Shown: in pieces, positions 51,373 to 60,961 of the stretch | Position numbering within the stretch: position 1 is the first letter of the stretch | Layout of the letters: every line of letters begins with the position of its first letter | Assembly: GCF_000449425.2 (NCBI RefSeq) | Contig: NZ_AVHW01000086.1 | Coordinates: 62,001 to 126,000 of the forward strand | Direction of reading: 5' to 3' | Source: Clostridioides difficile CD160 | GTDB lineage: Bacteria > Bacillota > Clostridia > Peptostreptococcales > Peptostreptococcaceae | DNA length: 64,000 nt | Notes under the pieces: generated by a model | What the model was told of the DNA's origin: nothing | Databases searched by the model: none | What the model saw: only the letters and a program-made list of their open reading frames with translations | Translations under genes and position numbers: made by a program

Positions 51373-52026
51373 CTAATCAAATTTTGTTTCCCAATTCTTA
51401 TCTCTATATGCTTCAAAGCACATCTCTATTTGCTTTTGAGTATTTTTTTCTTCTGCAAGTAAAGGTAATTCATCAACTGTAAAATAATCAAATCCAATTG
51501 TTTCAATATTTTCTATAAATTCTCCACTAATTACCTCACAAAGTACAAATACTTTACATACTCCATAAGCGTATGTAGGTATGTTATGCTTATTTCTATC
51601 TTGTATAGCAATAATTTTCTTTGCTTTTACCTCAAGACCAGATTCTTCTCTTACTTCTTTCACTGTGTTCGATTCGATAGATTCAAGCACATCAACCCAT
51701 CCACCAGGCAAAGACCACTTACCATTATTTTCATGGACAAGTAGTATTTTCCCATCTTTAAATATAGCTGCCCTCGTATCTAATTTAGGAGTTTGATACC
51801 CTTGTTCATTACAAAAAAGGGATTTAATTTTTTCAATTGGAATATCAGTTTTATAGCTCAACATTTCTGCTGATATATTTCGTAACTGTTCATATCGTTC
51901 TATATCATATACATCTTTTGAATATGTTAAACCACATTGAGCAATACTCTGAATCTCCATAGCCCATTTTAGCCAAGGTTCTGATAAAATAGTATTTTTA
52001 GATGTTCTAGTAAGTTTATATGACAT
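51373..52026 (-). CDS. NUDIX hydrolase with N-terminal NUDIX-associated domain
   Basis: A 217-aa protein. An N-terminal helical part (WLKWAMEIQSIAQCGLTY...YDIERYEQLR) is typical of NUDIX_N_2 proteins such as YjhB. The NUDIX box (about 118-140) reads GGWVDVLESIESNTVKEVRE followed by ESGL; the first Arg of the usual REUxEE is replaced by Lys, but the metal-binding Glu residues are present. Substrates are nucleoside diphosphates linked to another moiety, for example ADP-ribose. GGAAGTGAG precedes the ATG. Monocistronic. Confidence 0.87.
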   Translation of the reverse strand: MSYKLTRTSKNTILSEPWLKWAMEIQSIAQCGLTYSKDVYDIERYEQLRNISAEMLSYKTDIPIEKIKSLFCNEQGYQTPKLDTRAAIFKDGKILLVHENNGKWSLPGGWVDVLESIESNTVKEVREESGLEVKAKKIIAIQDRNKHNIPTYAYGVCKVFVLCEVISGEFIENIETIGFDYFTVDELPLLAEEKNTQKQIEMCFEAYRDKNWETKFD

Positions 52027-52478
52027 GATAATCTCACTTCCTTTGTTTATTTCCTATATTCTACCATATGAATACATCTAAATTGAAGAATATAAACATG
52101 TTATCCTTAAAATCTATAAATTTTGTTCTTAAATGTTTTATATGTATTTATAATGAACTACATCAAAATAATTATTTGTTATAAATTCTTAATAATTATG
52201 AAACTCATTTGTTATTTATATTTGTTAATATATCTTTATACCTAAGAAATTAATAAATCTAAAACAAGGTAAGGAGTGTGATAAATTATACTAAACACTT
52301 TCATAAACTTTTAAGTTCATATTAATATAGACGTCTATACTTCAACATTTACTATATTCATTAGCAATATAAAAATACTAGTTTTATTTCATAATGAGTA
52401 TGCTTACTGTTTTCTAATACCTGTTTTTAGTATAAAATAAAAATTGGTTAAAATAAAATTTCAAGGGGGATTAATAAA
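52027..52478. other. Intergenic region before the second two-component system
   Basis: A/T-rich, no gene. It contains a perfect 14-bp palindrome TATAGACGTCTATA (52326-52339), a possible operator, about 140 bp before the regulator start. Confidence 0.4.
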
Positions 52479-53195
52479 TTGATTCAAAATATATTGGTTG
52501 TGGATGATGATAAGGAAATAGTTGATGCTATAGAATTCTATTTAAGACCTGATAACTTTAATATTTTAAAGGCATATGATGGATTGGAAGCATTAGATAT
52601 ATTGATTGGAAATGATGTTAAATTAATAATAATGGATGTAATGATGCCCAATTTAGATGGACTTAAAACTACACTTAAGATAAGAGAAAAAAAGAATATT
52701 CCTATAATACTCTTGTCTGCAAAATCAGAAGATATGGATAAAATTATAGGTCTGAACATGGGTGCTGATGACTATATAACTAAACCATTTAATCCACTAG
52801 AACTTACTGCACGAGTAAAATCTCAACTTAGAAGATATATAAATTTAGGCGATTTTAGCAATTTAAACAATTCAAAGGATACTAATTATATTCTAAAAAG
52901 TGGTGGTCTAGAGTTAAATACAGATACAAAAATAATTTCTTTAGATGGCGAGGAAGTTAAAATGACACCTATTGAATATAAAATACTTACACTTCTTCTA
53001 TCAAGAAAAGGTAAAATTTTCTCTTCTCGCGAGATTTATGAAAATGTCTGGAATGAAGATGCTTTCAGCTGTGAAAGAACAGTTGCTGTTCACATCAGAA
53101 GAATTCGAGAAAAAATTGAAATTAATCCAAAAGAACCAAAATATTTAAAGGTGGTGTGGGGTATTGGTTACAAAATTGAAAAACTTAATTATTAA
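52479..53195 (+). CDS. OmpR-family response regulator (paralogue of the one at 35330)
   Basis: A 238-aa regulator. Acidic pocket VVDDDKE, phosphoacceptor IIMDVMMPN (D53), ILLSAKS and DDYITKPFN, then a winged helix ending in HIRRIREKIEINPKEP and VVWGIGYKIEKLNY. It starts with TTG (52479) behind AAGGGGGA. The kinase frame overlaps its 3' end by 32 bp, an arrangement shared with the 35 kb system. It probably controls an envelope response; targets are unknown. Confidence 0.92.
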   Translation: MIQNILVVDDDKEIVDAIEFYLRPDNFNILKAYDGLEALDILIGNDVKLIIMDVMMPNLDGLKTTLKIREKKNIPIILLSAKSEDMDKIIGLNMGADDYITKPFNPLELTARVKSQLRRYINLGDFSNLNNSKDTNYILKSGGLELNTDTKIISLDGEEVKMTPIEYKILTLLLSRKGKIFSSREIYENVWNEDAFSCERTVAVHIRRIREKIEINPKEPKYLKVVWGIGYKIEKLNY

Positions 53196-54756
53196 TGACT
53201 CTAAAGCAAAATTTATTTTATTATTATTACTATTTCTATTAGTTTCTATATTATTTGAAGCAGTTTATGATTTGAATAATAACTTTGTTTATAATATTAA
53301 CTATTATTATAGAGACTTTGCTATACCTTGCTTTTATTTTTTCGGCACTTCTCTGCATTTATCAAAAACAGAGTTACAGTTTTTTTGTATAGGTATTATA
53401 CTATCAAGTTTTTTACTGACTATACTATGTTTTACATTGTATAAAAAAAATAAACAGACTAAAGTCAAATTCTTAGAAAATGTCATAAATATTTTTTCTA
53501 AGGTAAAAATAGAACTTACACTTATCTTAATTTTGATACTATTATTCTTAAGGTTTCATGCATTTACAAGTACTAAAATGTTTTATAATACTAATTTAAC
53601 AATCTACAATTTTATCATTATATCTATAGTCTACATAATATATGAAAATATTAAACATAATAGCTATAATCTAAAAGATATGTCTATAACATATATATTC
53701 TTTTCAAACTTATTTAGTATGTATAATAGAAAAACTATAAATAAAAAATTAGCTATAGTATTTTTAATATCTATAGTTATACAAGCTGTTATTCAATATC
53801 TAGTTTTGATATTATTTATGTACATATATTACACTGAGGCAATAGCTATAGTTATTTTATTTACACTTGTAAACACAATTTTTCACTTTTATATATATAA
53901 CTTTTTAGCTTCCAAGTTTAATTATGTAAACAACATATCAAAGAATATAAAAAATATTGAGAATGGAAATTTAAAATACAAGCTAGAAGTAATAGGAGAC
54001 GATGAAATATCTGACTTATCCAAAAGTATAAATAATATAACAGATGGTCTTGAAGCTGCTGTAGATTCTAATATAAAAAATGAAAGGATGAAAACAGAAC
54101 TTATCACAAATGTATCTCATGACTTAAAAACTCCACTTACATCTATATTAAGCTATGTAGATATGTTAAAAAATAATGAATTTGATAAAGAAACTATAAA
54201 TGATTATATAAGTATTTTAGATAAAAAAGCACAAAGATTAAAGTTATTGATAGAAGATATATTTGAAGCTTCTAAACTCAGTAGTGGTGATGTAGAATTT
54301 AATATAACAAAAACTGATATAAGGGAACTTTTAATTCAGAGTACAGTAGAGTTTGAAGATAAAATTCAAAGTAGTGATTTAGATTTTATAATAGAAACAC
54401 CAGAACATGCTGTATTTACTATGATAGATGGTAAAAAAACTTGGAGAGTTTTTGAGAATCTAATTAGCAATATACTAAAATACTCTATGCCAAATACTAG
54501 AGTCTATATAGATATGCTTGTAGAAAAAGAAACTATAATATTAACATTTAAAAATATTTCAAATGACAAATTAAATTTAAAACCAGAAGAACTGCTAGAA
54601 AGATTTAGAAGAGGTGATATATCTAGAAAAACCGATGGCTCTGGTCTTGGTTTATCAATAGCTCAAAATATAATTGAATTAGAAGATGCGAGCATGGAAA
54701 TAATTATAGATGCTGATTTATTTAAGGTAATGCTTACTTTCAGAAAAATTAATTAA
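53164..54756 (+). CDS. Sensor histidine kinase (multi-pass, paralogue of the one at 33065)
   Basis: A 530-aa membrane kinase. TM1 (about 16-36), a short external loop, then about five helices to residue 265, a HAMP-like region (NISKNIKNIENGNLKYKLEV), the H-box NVSHDLKTPLTS (H319), ENLISNILKYS and the GSGLGLSIAQNIIE lid. It starts at TTG 53164 or 53176 inside the regulator gene, behind GGTGGTGTGGGG. It is shorter than its paralogue, lacking the roughly 200-residue external domain, so it probably senses within or near the membrane. Confidence 0.88.
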   Translation: MVTKLKNLIINDSKAKFILLLLLFLLVSILFEAVYDLNNNFVYNINYYYRDFAIPCFYFFGTSLHLSKTELQFFCIGIILSSFLLTILCFTLYKKNKQTKVKFLENVINIFSKVKIELTLILILILLFLRFHAFTSTKMFYNTNLTIYNFIIISIVYIIYENIKHNSYNLKDMSITYIFFSNLFSMYNRKTINKKLAIVFLISIVIQAVIQYLVLILFMYIYYTEAIAIVILFTLVNTIFHFYIYNFLASKFNYVNNISKNIKNIENGNLKYKLEVIGDDEISDLSKSINNITDGLEAAVDSNIKNERMKTELITNVSHDLKTPLTSILSYVDMLKNNEFDKETINDYISILDKKAQRLKLLIEDIFEASKLSSGDVEFNITKTDIRELLIQSTVEFEDKIQSSDLDFIIETPEHAVFTMIDGKKTWRVFENLISNILKYSMPNTRVYIDMLVEKETIILTFKNISNDKLNLKPEELLERFRRGDISRKTDGSGLGLSIAQNIIELEDASMEIIIDADLFKVMLTFRKIN

Positions 54757-54770
54757 TATAAAATTATATA

Positions 54771-54858
54771 AGGTTGTAAATTGTAAGATAGCTGTCATTT
54801 TGTATTACATTACAAATTGTATTACATTACAAAATAGTTATATTGCAACTTACAACCT
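54771..54858. repeat. Imperfect 88-bp hairpin with two tandem 17-bp repeats
   Basis: AGGTTGTAA at 54771-54779 and TTACAACCT at 54850-54858 close a long imperfect hairpin. Inside are two adjacent copies of TTGTATTACATTACAAA (54800-54816, 54817-54833). It lies between convergent genes and may act as a bidirectional terminator or be a small mobile repeat. Confidence 0.65.
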
Positions 54859-54869
54859 AAAAAACTTTG

Positions 54870-55865
54870 TTAATATATAGTCCTGTCTTTGCCTAATTTT
54901 TTGGCTTTATATAATTTTTTGTCTGCTTCACTTAAAAAAATTTCGAAAGAACTAAAATTTTTCCACTCAGAGATACCAATACTTACAGTTATTTTATGTC
55001 CTATACCTTCGAAGTTATATTCAAGTAAATTACTATGGACCTTAGATTCTATATACAGTGCTTTCTCTATATTTTCTGATAAGATAATAAACTCATCTCC
55101 ACCATACCTTCCAGAAAATAAGTAGTGAGATTCAAATGATTGAACCATATGACCTACCGCTCTTATAACTTCATTACCTATTAAGTGTCCATAATTGTCA
55201 TTTACACTTTTAAAATTATCTATATCAATTATCATTATTGCATATTGTTTAAAATTTTCTTTAATAGCTTTTCTTATATTTCCAATAATTGCTCTCTGGT
55301 TTAATAAACCTGTTAATTCATCAGTGATGGCTAATTGCTGTAGTTTTTTATTTGCCTCTATTAACATAACTTTCTGTGCTTCTATTTCCCTCGTTTTTTC
55401 ATGAACAATTGCTTCTAATCTATTATTTTCTGCTTCCATCAAACTTATTGGAAAATACTCCCCTACCTTCTGTAAGTCATTTGCAACAGAAGTATGAACA
55501 CTACTTATTAATATCTCCCCTTCACATTCGATACATAAATAGGTTACTCTTATTTCTACTTGAAAATTATAGCCTTTCCTAGTTTTCTTACCAACCAAAT
55601 ATTCGCCAAACACCATATATAAATTTTTTGAATATTCTCTACTATCCAGCCATAATTTCTCTATGCTAAAACCTTCTGGAGACTGTTTTACATATGCCTT
55701 TAATAACTGTTCTACTTCTTCTATACTATTCCCTACTTCAAACTTTCCAGTGCCAACCCAACAGATATTTTTATGAAAAAAAGACATACATTTTTTCACA
55801 TCTCTCTCTACAAAATATGAATTTATAAATTCTTCAACTCGCTTAATATATTCACTTTTAACCAT
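54870..55865 (-). CDS. NTF2/SnoaL-like domain fused to GGDEF diguanylate cyclase
   Basis: A 331-aa soluble protein. Residues about 5-130 resemble a SnoaL/NTF2-like fold (YIKRVEEFINSYFVERDVKK, FFHKNICWVGTGKFEVG). A coiled coil (about 145-178, MEAENNRLEAIVHEKTREIE) joins it to a GGDEF domain (ITDELTGLLNQRAI, IIDIDNFKSVNDNYGH, RYGGDEFIILSE). The catalytic signature is intact; the RxxD inhibition site is absent. It should make c-di-GMP in response to a small ligand bound by the N-domain. It starts at ATG 55865 with a weak AAGGGGATAA. Convergent with the kinase gene. Confidence 0.85.
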   Translation of the reverse strand: MVKSEYIKRVEEFINSYFVERDVKKCMSFFHKNICWVGTGKFEVGNSIEEVEQLLKAYVKQSPEGFSIEKLWLDSREYSKNLYMVFGEYLVGKKTRKGYNFQVEIRVTYLCIECEGEILISSVHTSVANDLQKVGEYFPISLMEAENNRLEAIVHEKTREIEAQKVMLIEANKKLQQLAITDELTGLLNQRAIIGNIRKAIKENFKQYAIMIIDIDNFKSVNDNYGHLIGNEVIRAVGHMVQSFESHYLFSGRYGGDEFIILSENIEKALYIESKVHSNLLEYNFEGIGHKITVSIGISEWKNFSSFEIFLSEADKKLYKAKKLGKDRTIY

Positions 55866-55929
55866 ATTATTATTATCCCCTTATCATTCAACTAAAGTTA
55901 TTATATCATGACATTGTATGTTTTTAAAA

Positions 55930-55956
55930 AAGAAAAAAACCTCCTTGGAGGTCTCT
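55930..55956 (-). terminator. Rho-independent terminator downstream of the phosphohexomutase gene
   Basis: ACCTCC (55939-55944) pairs with GGAGGT (55947-55952) around TT, and on the minus strand the stem is followed by seven T. It lies before the GGDEF start, so it ends transcripts arriving from the right. Confidence 0.75.
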
Positions 55957-56116
55957 TTCTAAATGTTGGGGTTTATATTTACATATTTTTTTGATTATAC
56001 CTTTTTGGTTTGATATTAATACATTTTAAATTATATTTCTCTATAATTCATCATGTATTTCATCTCTCTGTATTTATAATATCACATAGAGTTTCCATAA
56101 TCAGTTACATCTCTGT

Positions 56117-56157
56117 TACCTAAGATTACAATTTTGTAATATTTGTAATCTTAGGTA
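56117..56157. other. Strong hairpin after the phosphohexomutase gene
   Basis: A perfect 15-bp stem (56117-56131 with 56143-56157), 11-nt loop, no T-run. Probably a 3'-end mRNA structure. No gene in 55957-56204. Confidence 0.55.
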
Positions 56158-56204
56158 TAAATTTACATCCATTCTTTAATATAAATATATGCTTTTTATT
56201 AATC

Positions 56205-57707
56205 TTAAAGACCTTTTAAATCATATTTTTCTAAGAAAATTTTTAACTTAGAATAAATTTGTTCTGCTCCACCAATCTTATTTGATTCAATATTTAAAGC
56301 CAACAATGGTTCATGTAGTGATATTCTAAGTAAAAACCATCCATCACCATTTGATTCATCACAATTAACTCTTATACCCTCGAAATTATTTGGTGCAACA
56401 GACCATCCATCAATACCTTCAACATTAGAATCTAAATCTCTTAATATATCTTCTGCATATGGTCTAAAATCTTCTTTATTAATGCCTATTCTAACTTCTT
56501 TTTCTTCTTTTGCTTCTTCAAGATTTTCTATTAATTCTTCTATCGTCTTGTCTTCTAAAGACAGTTTTGCTACTTTTATTAAAATTTTAGCTATTAAGTA
56601 TGCACCATCATCTAAGAAATAATTTTCTTTTAATGCTGCATGTCCAGATGTCTCTATTGCTAAATGGCATTCTTCGCCTTCACTGTTTAATCTTATGGCT
56701 TCATTTATTACATTTTTATATCCTCTTTTAAACCTATGATGTCTTCCTCCTAATTCATTTATGAACTTAGCAAGACCTTCTGAAGTAATAGAATCAGTTA
56801 CTATAGCTGTTTTTGGATGTTCTTCTAATATTATTGATGATATAACAGCTATAAGGGCATTTTTATTTATTGGTTTGCCATTTTTACCTACAATAGCAGC
56901 TCTATCTACGTCTGTATCAAATATTATTCCTAAGTCGCTCTTATTATCCACTACTGCTTTACATATGCTTTCCATTGCTTCTTTATTTTCAGGATTTGGT
57001 ATATGATTTGGGAACATACCATCTGGGTTCAAAAATTGACTACCTGTTGTATCTGCTCCCAGTATGTGTAAAACTTTTTCAGCAAAAAATCCTCCAGCTC
57101 CATTTCCTGCATCAACTAATATCTTAAGCCCAGAAAAAGGCTTTTCATAGTTTTTACTTGAATTTACACCCTTTCTAATCTTATCTATTAATAAATTAGA
57201 GTAATCTTCTATTAGATTTTTTACTACCACTTCACCTTTTTTATCTACTTCTTCACAATCTACACTAACACTCTTAACAGCTATATCCAACATCTCTTTT
57301 ATGTCAACTTTTTCTAGACCACCATTTTCTGTAAAAAACTTTAAACCATTATAATAATATGGTAAGTGACTAGCTGTAATCATAATCGACCCATCAGAAT
57401 TGTATCCATCCATAATAGTTGTCATAAACATTGCTGGAGTTGTAGCAATATCACAATCAATTACATTACAATTATCATTAGTTAAAGTTTCAATAACAGT
57501 ATTTCTAAATTGGCTTCCTGTTATTCTAGAATCAGTTCCTATAGCAACAGTTACCTTATCTTTCTTCGTCTTTTCTTTTAGCCAAATATGAAATGCTTTA
57601 GCTATTTTTTTTACTTCTTCTACAGTTAGATTAACTTCCTTAGAATCATTTTCATATGCTATTCCTCTAATATCAGTACCATTTTGCAGTTTATATAGGT
57701 CACCCAT
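56205..57707 (-). CDS. Phosphomannomutase/phosphoglucomutase (phosphohexomutase)
   Basis: A 500-aa alpha-D-phosphohexomutase that moves phosphate between C1 and C6 of a sugar. It begins KLQNGTDIRGIAYE; the phospho-Ser is in MITASHLPYYYNGLKFF, the metal loop is DTDVDRAAIV, and the sugar-binding loop is ETSGHAALKENYF. The C-terminal domain contains RVNCDESNGDGWFLLR. It is the last gene of the polyol/pentose-phosphate cluster, 110 bp after Rpe. The substrate may be mannose, glucose or a pentose phosphate. ATG with AAGGAG. Confidence 0.88.
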   Translation of the reverse strand: MGDLYKLQNGTDIRGIAYENDSKEVNLTVEEVKKIAKAFHIWLKEKTKKDKVTVAIGTDSRITGSQFRNTVIETLTNDNCNVIDCDIATTPAMFMTTIMDGYNSDGSIMITASHLPYYYNGLKFFTENGGLEKVDIKEMLDIAVKSVSVDCEEVDKKGEVVVKNLIEDYSNLLIDKIRKGVNSSKNYEKPFSGLKILVDAGNGAGGFFAEKVLHILGADTTGSQFLNPDGMFPNHIPNPENKEAMESICKAVVDNKSDLGIIFDTDVDRAAIVGKNGKPINKNALIAVISSIILEEHPKTAIVTDSITSEGLAKFINELGGRHHRFKRGYKNVINEAIRLNSEGEECHLAIETSGHAALKENYFLDDGAYLIAKILIKVAKLSLEDKTIEELIENLEEAKEEKEVRIGINKEDFRPYAEDILRDLDSNVEGIDGWSVAPNNFEGIRVNCDESNGDGWFLLRISLHEPLLALNIESNKIGGAEQIYSKLKIFLEKYDLKGL

Positions 57708-57817
57708 AAAAAATTCTCCTTACTTAATTAAAATTTTTATTAAATATTGTAAAATTTCTCTTTTCTATCTAAATTCTTCACTATTAAACAGAATTTTATT
57801 ATAATTTTATCACATAG

Positions 57818-58483
57818 TTACTTTATACTTTCTTTTAGCTCTTTTATCTTATCTTTATATGAAATGGGAGGTTTATCATTAAATAAAGCTGAAGTACCTA
57901 CAACGTATACATCTACTTTTTTACCATTCATAAGTTTGATAGTATCTTTATTTATATTTCCATCAACTTCTATAAATGGAGGATTATCATAATCTTTTAG
58001 TATCTCTGTAAGTTTATCCAACTTATCAAGCACAGAAAGATTAAACTTTTGACCTGCAAATCCTGGATTTACTGTCATTACTAAGATACCCTCAACCAAA
58101 CCTATATATTCTTCTATTTTATCCACACTTGTTTGAGGACTTATTGCTAGCACTGGTCCTATACCATAATCTCTTAACTTTTGTATATCTGCTTTTACAT
58201 CTGCACTTGATTCTACATGAAAAGAAATATATTTTGGTTTTATGTAAGACATCATATCAATATATTTATCTGGAGTTTCTGTAGCTAAATGAATATCTAA
58301 AGGTATCGTTGTATTTTCACTTATTGATTTTAATAGTTCTGGACCCATAGCCAAGTTTTTAACAAATATTCCATCCATAACATCACAATGAAGTAGTTTC
58401 ACATCTGCTTCTTCAAGAGCTTCTAACTCCTTTTTTAACTTCATTTGGTCTGCACACATTATTGAAGCACAAATAATAGACAT
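57818..58483 (-). CDS. rpe: Ribulose-phosphate 3-epimerase
   Basis: A 221-aa TIM-barrel enzyme interconverting D-ribulose-5-phosphate and D-xylulose-5-phosphate. It has ASIMCADQMKLKKELEALEE, HCDVMDGIFVKNLAMGP with metal-binding His/Asp, HLATETPDKYI, and MTVNPGFAGQKF with EVDGNINKDT. Between RpiB (31 bp upstream) and the hexomutase in one transcript. AGGAGGAAAG precedes the ATG. Confidence 0.93.
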   Translation of the reverse strand: MSIICASIMCADQMKLKKELEALEEADVKLLHCDVMDGIFVKNLAMGPELLKSISENTTIPLDIHLATETPDKYIDMMSYIKPKYISFHVESSADVKADIQKLRDYGIGPVLAISPQTSVDKIEEYIGLVEGILVMTVNPGFAGQKFNLSVLDKLDKLTEILKDYDNPPFIEVDGNINKDTIKLMNGKKVDVYVVGTSALFNDKPPISYKDKIKELKESIK

Positions 58484-58514
58484 AACTTTCCTCCTCGTTA
58501 TAAATTTTATATAC

Positions 58515-58961
58515 TTATAAGTTTTCTTTTTCTATGTCATCAATCATTTGTAGTCTTCTTGCATGTCTTTCTCCATTATAACTTGAATTTAACCATTCTT
58601 CAACAATTCTCATTGCCAATCCTTTTCCAATAATTCTTTCCCCTAAACAAAGTACATTTGTATTATTATGTTCTCTAGTAGCTTGAGCTGAAAAACAATC
58701 TGAAACAACAGCAGCTCTAATTCCCTTAAACTTATTTGCTGCAATAGACATACCAATCCCTGTTCCACAACAAAGTATACCTAAATCTGATTTTTTACTT
58801 TGAACATTTTGGCTTACCTTTTTTGCATATATTGGAAAATCAACACTTTCTTTTGAATTTGTCCCTACATCTTCAATTTCTATACCTTTATTTATTAAGT
58901 TTTCCTTTATATATTCCTTTAATTCATAACCACCATGGTCGCATCCAATAGATATTTTCAT
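58515..58961 (-). CDS. rpiB: Ribose-5-phosphate isomerase B
   Basis: A 148-aa enzyme interconverting ribose-5-phosphate and ribulose-5-phosphate. It has ISIGCDHGGYELKEYI, DVGTNSKESVDFPIYA, GILCCGTGIGMSIAANKFKG (the catalytic Cys region) and NVLCLGERIIG. LacAB subunits are related, but the pentose-phosphate neighbours favour RpiB. AGAGGTG before ATG. First gene after a terminator, so it starts a second transcript or is read through. Confidence 0.92.
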   Translation of the reverse strand: MKISIGCDHGGYELKEYIKENLINKGIEIEDVGTNSKESVDFPIYAKKVSQNVQSKKSDLGILCCGTGIGMSIAANKFKGIRAAVVSDCFSAQATREHNNTNVLCLGERIIGKGLAMRIVEEWLNSSYNGERHARRLQMIDDIEKENL

Positions 58962-59039
58962 TAAACAACACCTCTTTTTATAAATTTGTTTGCTTATCTT
59001 TATAATATTTTAAATTATCATAAAAATAAAGTACCGTAA

Positions 59040-59092
59040 AAATAAAGCTGTCCCATTGTAGAAATTTCTTTCTATTTTTAAGACAGCTTTAA
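59040..59092 (-). terminator. Terminator between transketolase and rpiB
   Basis: AAAGCTGTC (59044-59052) pairs with GACAGCTTT (59082-59090); on the minus strand TATTTTTACGG follows. The loop is long and includes a GAAA-rich inner stem. Confidence 0.72.
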
Positions 59093-59135
59093 TTGATTTA
59101 TATTAAATCAATTTGTTAATTGGATATATTTATAT

Positions 59136-60056
59136 CTATAACAATTCTTTTATGTTTTTTACTATATCTTCTGTAGTTAATCCATAATGTTTTAATAAAT
59201 CAGCTGGTGTACCTGATTGACCAAATACATCTTTAACACCAATTCTTCTAATCACTACATCTTTAGTTTCTGCTAAAGCTTCACATACTGCTGAACCTAA
59301 ACCACCTATTATACTGTGTTCCTCTGCTGTAATTACTTTTCCAGTTTTCTTAGCAGTCTCTTTTATTAATGCTTCATCTAGTGGTTTTATTGTAGGCATA
59401 TTGATAACTTCTACGTTTACTCCTTCTTTAGCAAGTTCTTCTGCTGCTTCTAAAGCTTTTGCTACCATTATTCCTGTAGCTATTACTGTTATATCAGAAC
59501 CTTCTCTTAAAACAGTTCCTTTTCCTATTTCAAATTTATAGTTTTCACTGTTTATATCAGGAGTTGCAGCTCTACCTAATCTTATATACACAGGTCCATT
59601 ATAATCAATAGATGCAAGTATAGCTTGTCTTGCTTCTAAAGCATCTGCTGGATTTAATACAACCATATTTGGTATACCTCTCATTAAAGATATATCTTCT
59701 ATAGCTTGATGGCTACCACCATCTTCTCCTACTGTTACACCTGCATGAGTAGCTGCTATTTTAACATTTAAATTTGGATATGCTACAGAGTTTCTTATTT
59801 GCTCATATCCTCTTCCTGCTGCAAATATTGCAAAAGTACTTGCAAAAGGTATTTTCCCACAAGTAGCAAGACCTGCTGCTGTACCAATCATGTCACCTTC
59901 TGCTATCCCCATATCAAAAAATCTATCTGGGGCAACTTCTTTAAATGTTATACTTTTTGTAGCTTTTCCTAAGTCTGCATCTAATACTACTATATCTTTA
60001 TTTTCTGCAAGTTCTTTTAACACTTGTCCGTAAGCTTCTCTAGTTGCTATTCCCAT
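59136..60056 (-). CDS. Transketolase, C-terminal subunit
   Basis: About 306 aa, the pyrimidine-binding and C-terminal domains of a split transketolase. It has DADLGKATKSITF, DRFFDMGIAEGDMIG (the conserved Glu), ATHAGVTVGEDGGSHQAIEDI, and the C-terminal AEEHSIIGGLGSAV. It pairs with the N-terminal subunit encoded just upstream. A longer frame reaches 60128, but GGAGG precedes ATG 60056, two nt after the partner's stop codon. Confidence 0.92.
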   Translation of the reverse strand: MGIATREAYGQVLKELAENKDIVVLDADLGKATKSITFKEVAPDRFFDMGIAEGDMIGTAAGLATCGKIPFASTFAIFAAGRGYEQIRNSVAYPNLNVKIAATHAGVTVGEDGGSHQAIEDISLMRGIPNMVVLNPADALEARQAILASIDYNGPVYIRLGRAATPDINSENYKFEIGKGTVLREGSDITVIATGIMVAKALEAAEELAKEGVNVEVINMPTIKPLDEALIKETAKKTGKVITAEEHSIIGGLGSAVCEALAETKDVVIRRIGVKDVFGQSGTPADLLKHYGLTTEDIVKNIKELL

Positions 60057-60058
60057 TC

Positions 60059-60871
60059 CTATAGACCTCCTTCTAAATCTTTCAATGCTTGTTCTGCTTG
60101 TTCTGCATTTGGAGCTGTTCCATGCCATGCAGCATTATTTTCCATAAATGAAACACCTTTACCTTTTACTGTCTTAGCTATTATTACAGTTGGTTTTCCT
60201 GTAACTTTTTTAGCTTCATCAACTGCATTTCCTATTTCTTCAAAAGAATGTCCATTTATTACCATTACATTCCATCCAAAAGATTTGAATTTGTCATCTA
60301 CTGGATTTACATTCATTACTTCTTCATTAGAACCATCTATTTGTAATCCATTTAAGTCAACAAATGCAATTAAATTATCTAATTTGTAATGTGATGCTGT
60401 CATTGCAGCTTCCCATATTTGACCTTCTTGGATTTCTCCATCACCTAATATAGTATACACTGTATAGTCTTTGTTATCTAATTTTCCTGCAAGTGCCATA
60501 CCATTTGCTGCAGATAGACCTTGACCAAGAGAACCAGTAGACATATCTATCCCTGCTACTTTTTTCATGTCTGGGTGACCTTGTAATTTAGAACCAAATT
60601 TTCTTAATGTTATTAGTTCTTCTTTTGGGAAAAATCCTTTTTCTGCTAATGTGGCATATAAAGCTGGTGCTGCATGACCTTTTGATAGAACAAATCTATC
60701 TCTATCATCCATTTTTGGATTTTCTACACATACATTCATTTTCTCAAAATACAACACTGTCAATATGTCAGCTATTGATAATGAACCACCTGGATGTCCG
60801 CTTTTAGCTTCTGCAACCATTTTTATTATGTTTTTTCTAATGTTATTAGAATGATCTCTAAGAGTGCTCAT
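60059..60871 (-). CDS. Transketolase, N-terminal (thiamine diphosphate-binding) subunit
   Basis: A 270-aa subunit with the ThDP motif [14 protein letters not shown]...[10 protein letters not shown] and [43 protein letters not shown]. It transfers two-carbon units between xylulose-5-phosphate and aldose phosphates together with the C-subunit. AGGAGGAAG before ATG. The subunits are translationally coupled. Confidence 0.93.
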   Translation of the reverse strand: MSTLRDHSNNIRKNIIKMVAEAKSGHPGGSLSIADILTVLYFEKMNVCVENPKMDDRDRFVLSKGHAAPALYATLAEKGFFPKEELITLRKFGSKLQGHPDMKKVAGIDMSTGSLGQGLSAANGMALAGKLDNKDYTVYTILGDGEIQEGQIWEAAMTASHYKLDNLIAFVDLNGLQIDGSNEEVMNVNPVDDKFKSFGWNVMVINGHSFEEIGNAVDEAKKVTGKPTVIIAKTVKGKGVSFMENNAAWHGTAPNAEQAEQALKDLEGGL

Positions 60872-60961
60872 ACTTTCTTCCTCCTGTTATTTTTTAAGAC
60901 CTTACATTTCTTATCCTACAGTAGATTTTACAATTTTTTTTAAAATAATACAAATGTTTTT

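Noticed and set aside
52326-52339. Palindrome TATAGACGTCTATA as a firm operator
   Set aside because: Single copy in A/T-rich DNA, no second site; kept only as a note.
54800-54833. Tandem 17-bp repeats as a CRISPR
   Set aside because: Only two copies, directly adjacent, with no spacer.
59136-60128. Longer transketolase C-subunit starting at 60128
   Set aside because: The extra residues overlap the N-subunit gene; GGAGG precedes the ATG at 60056.
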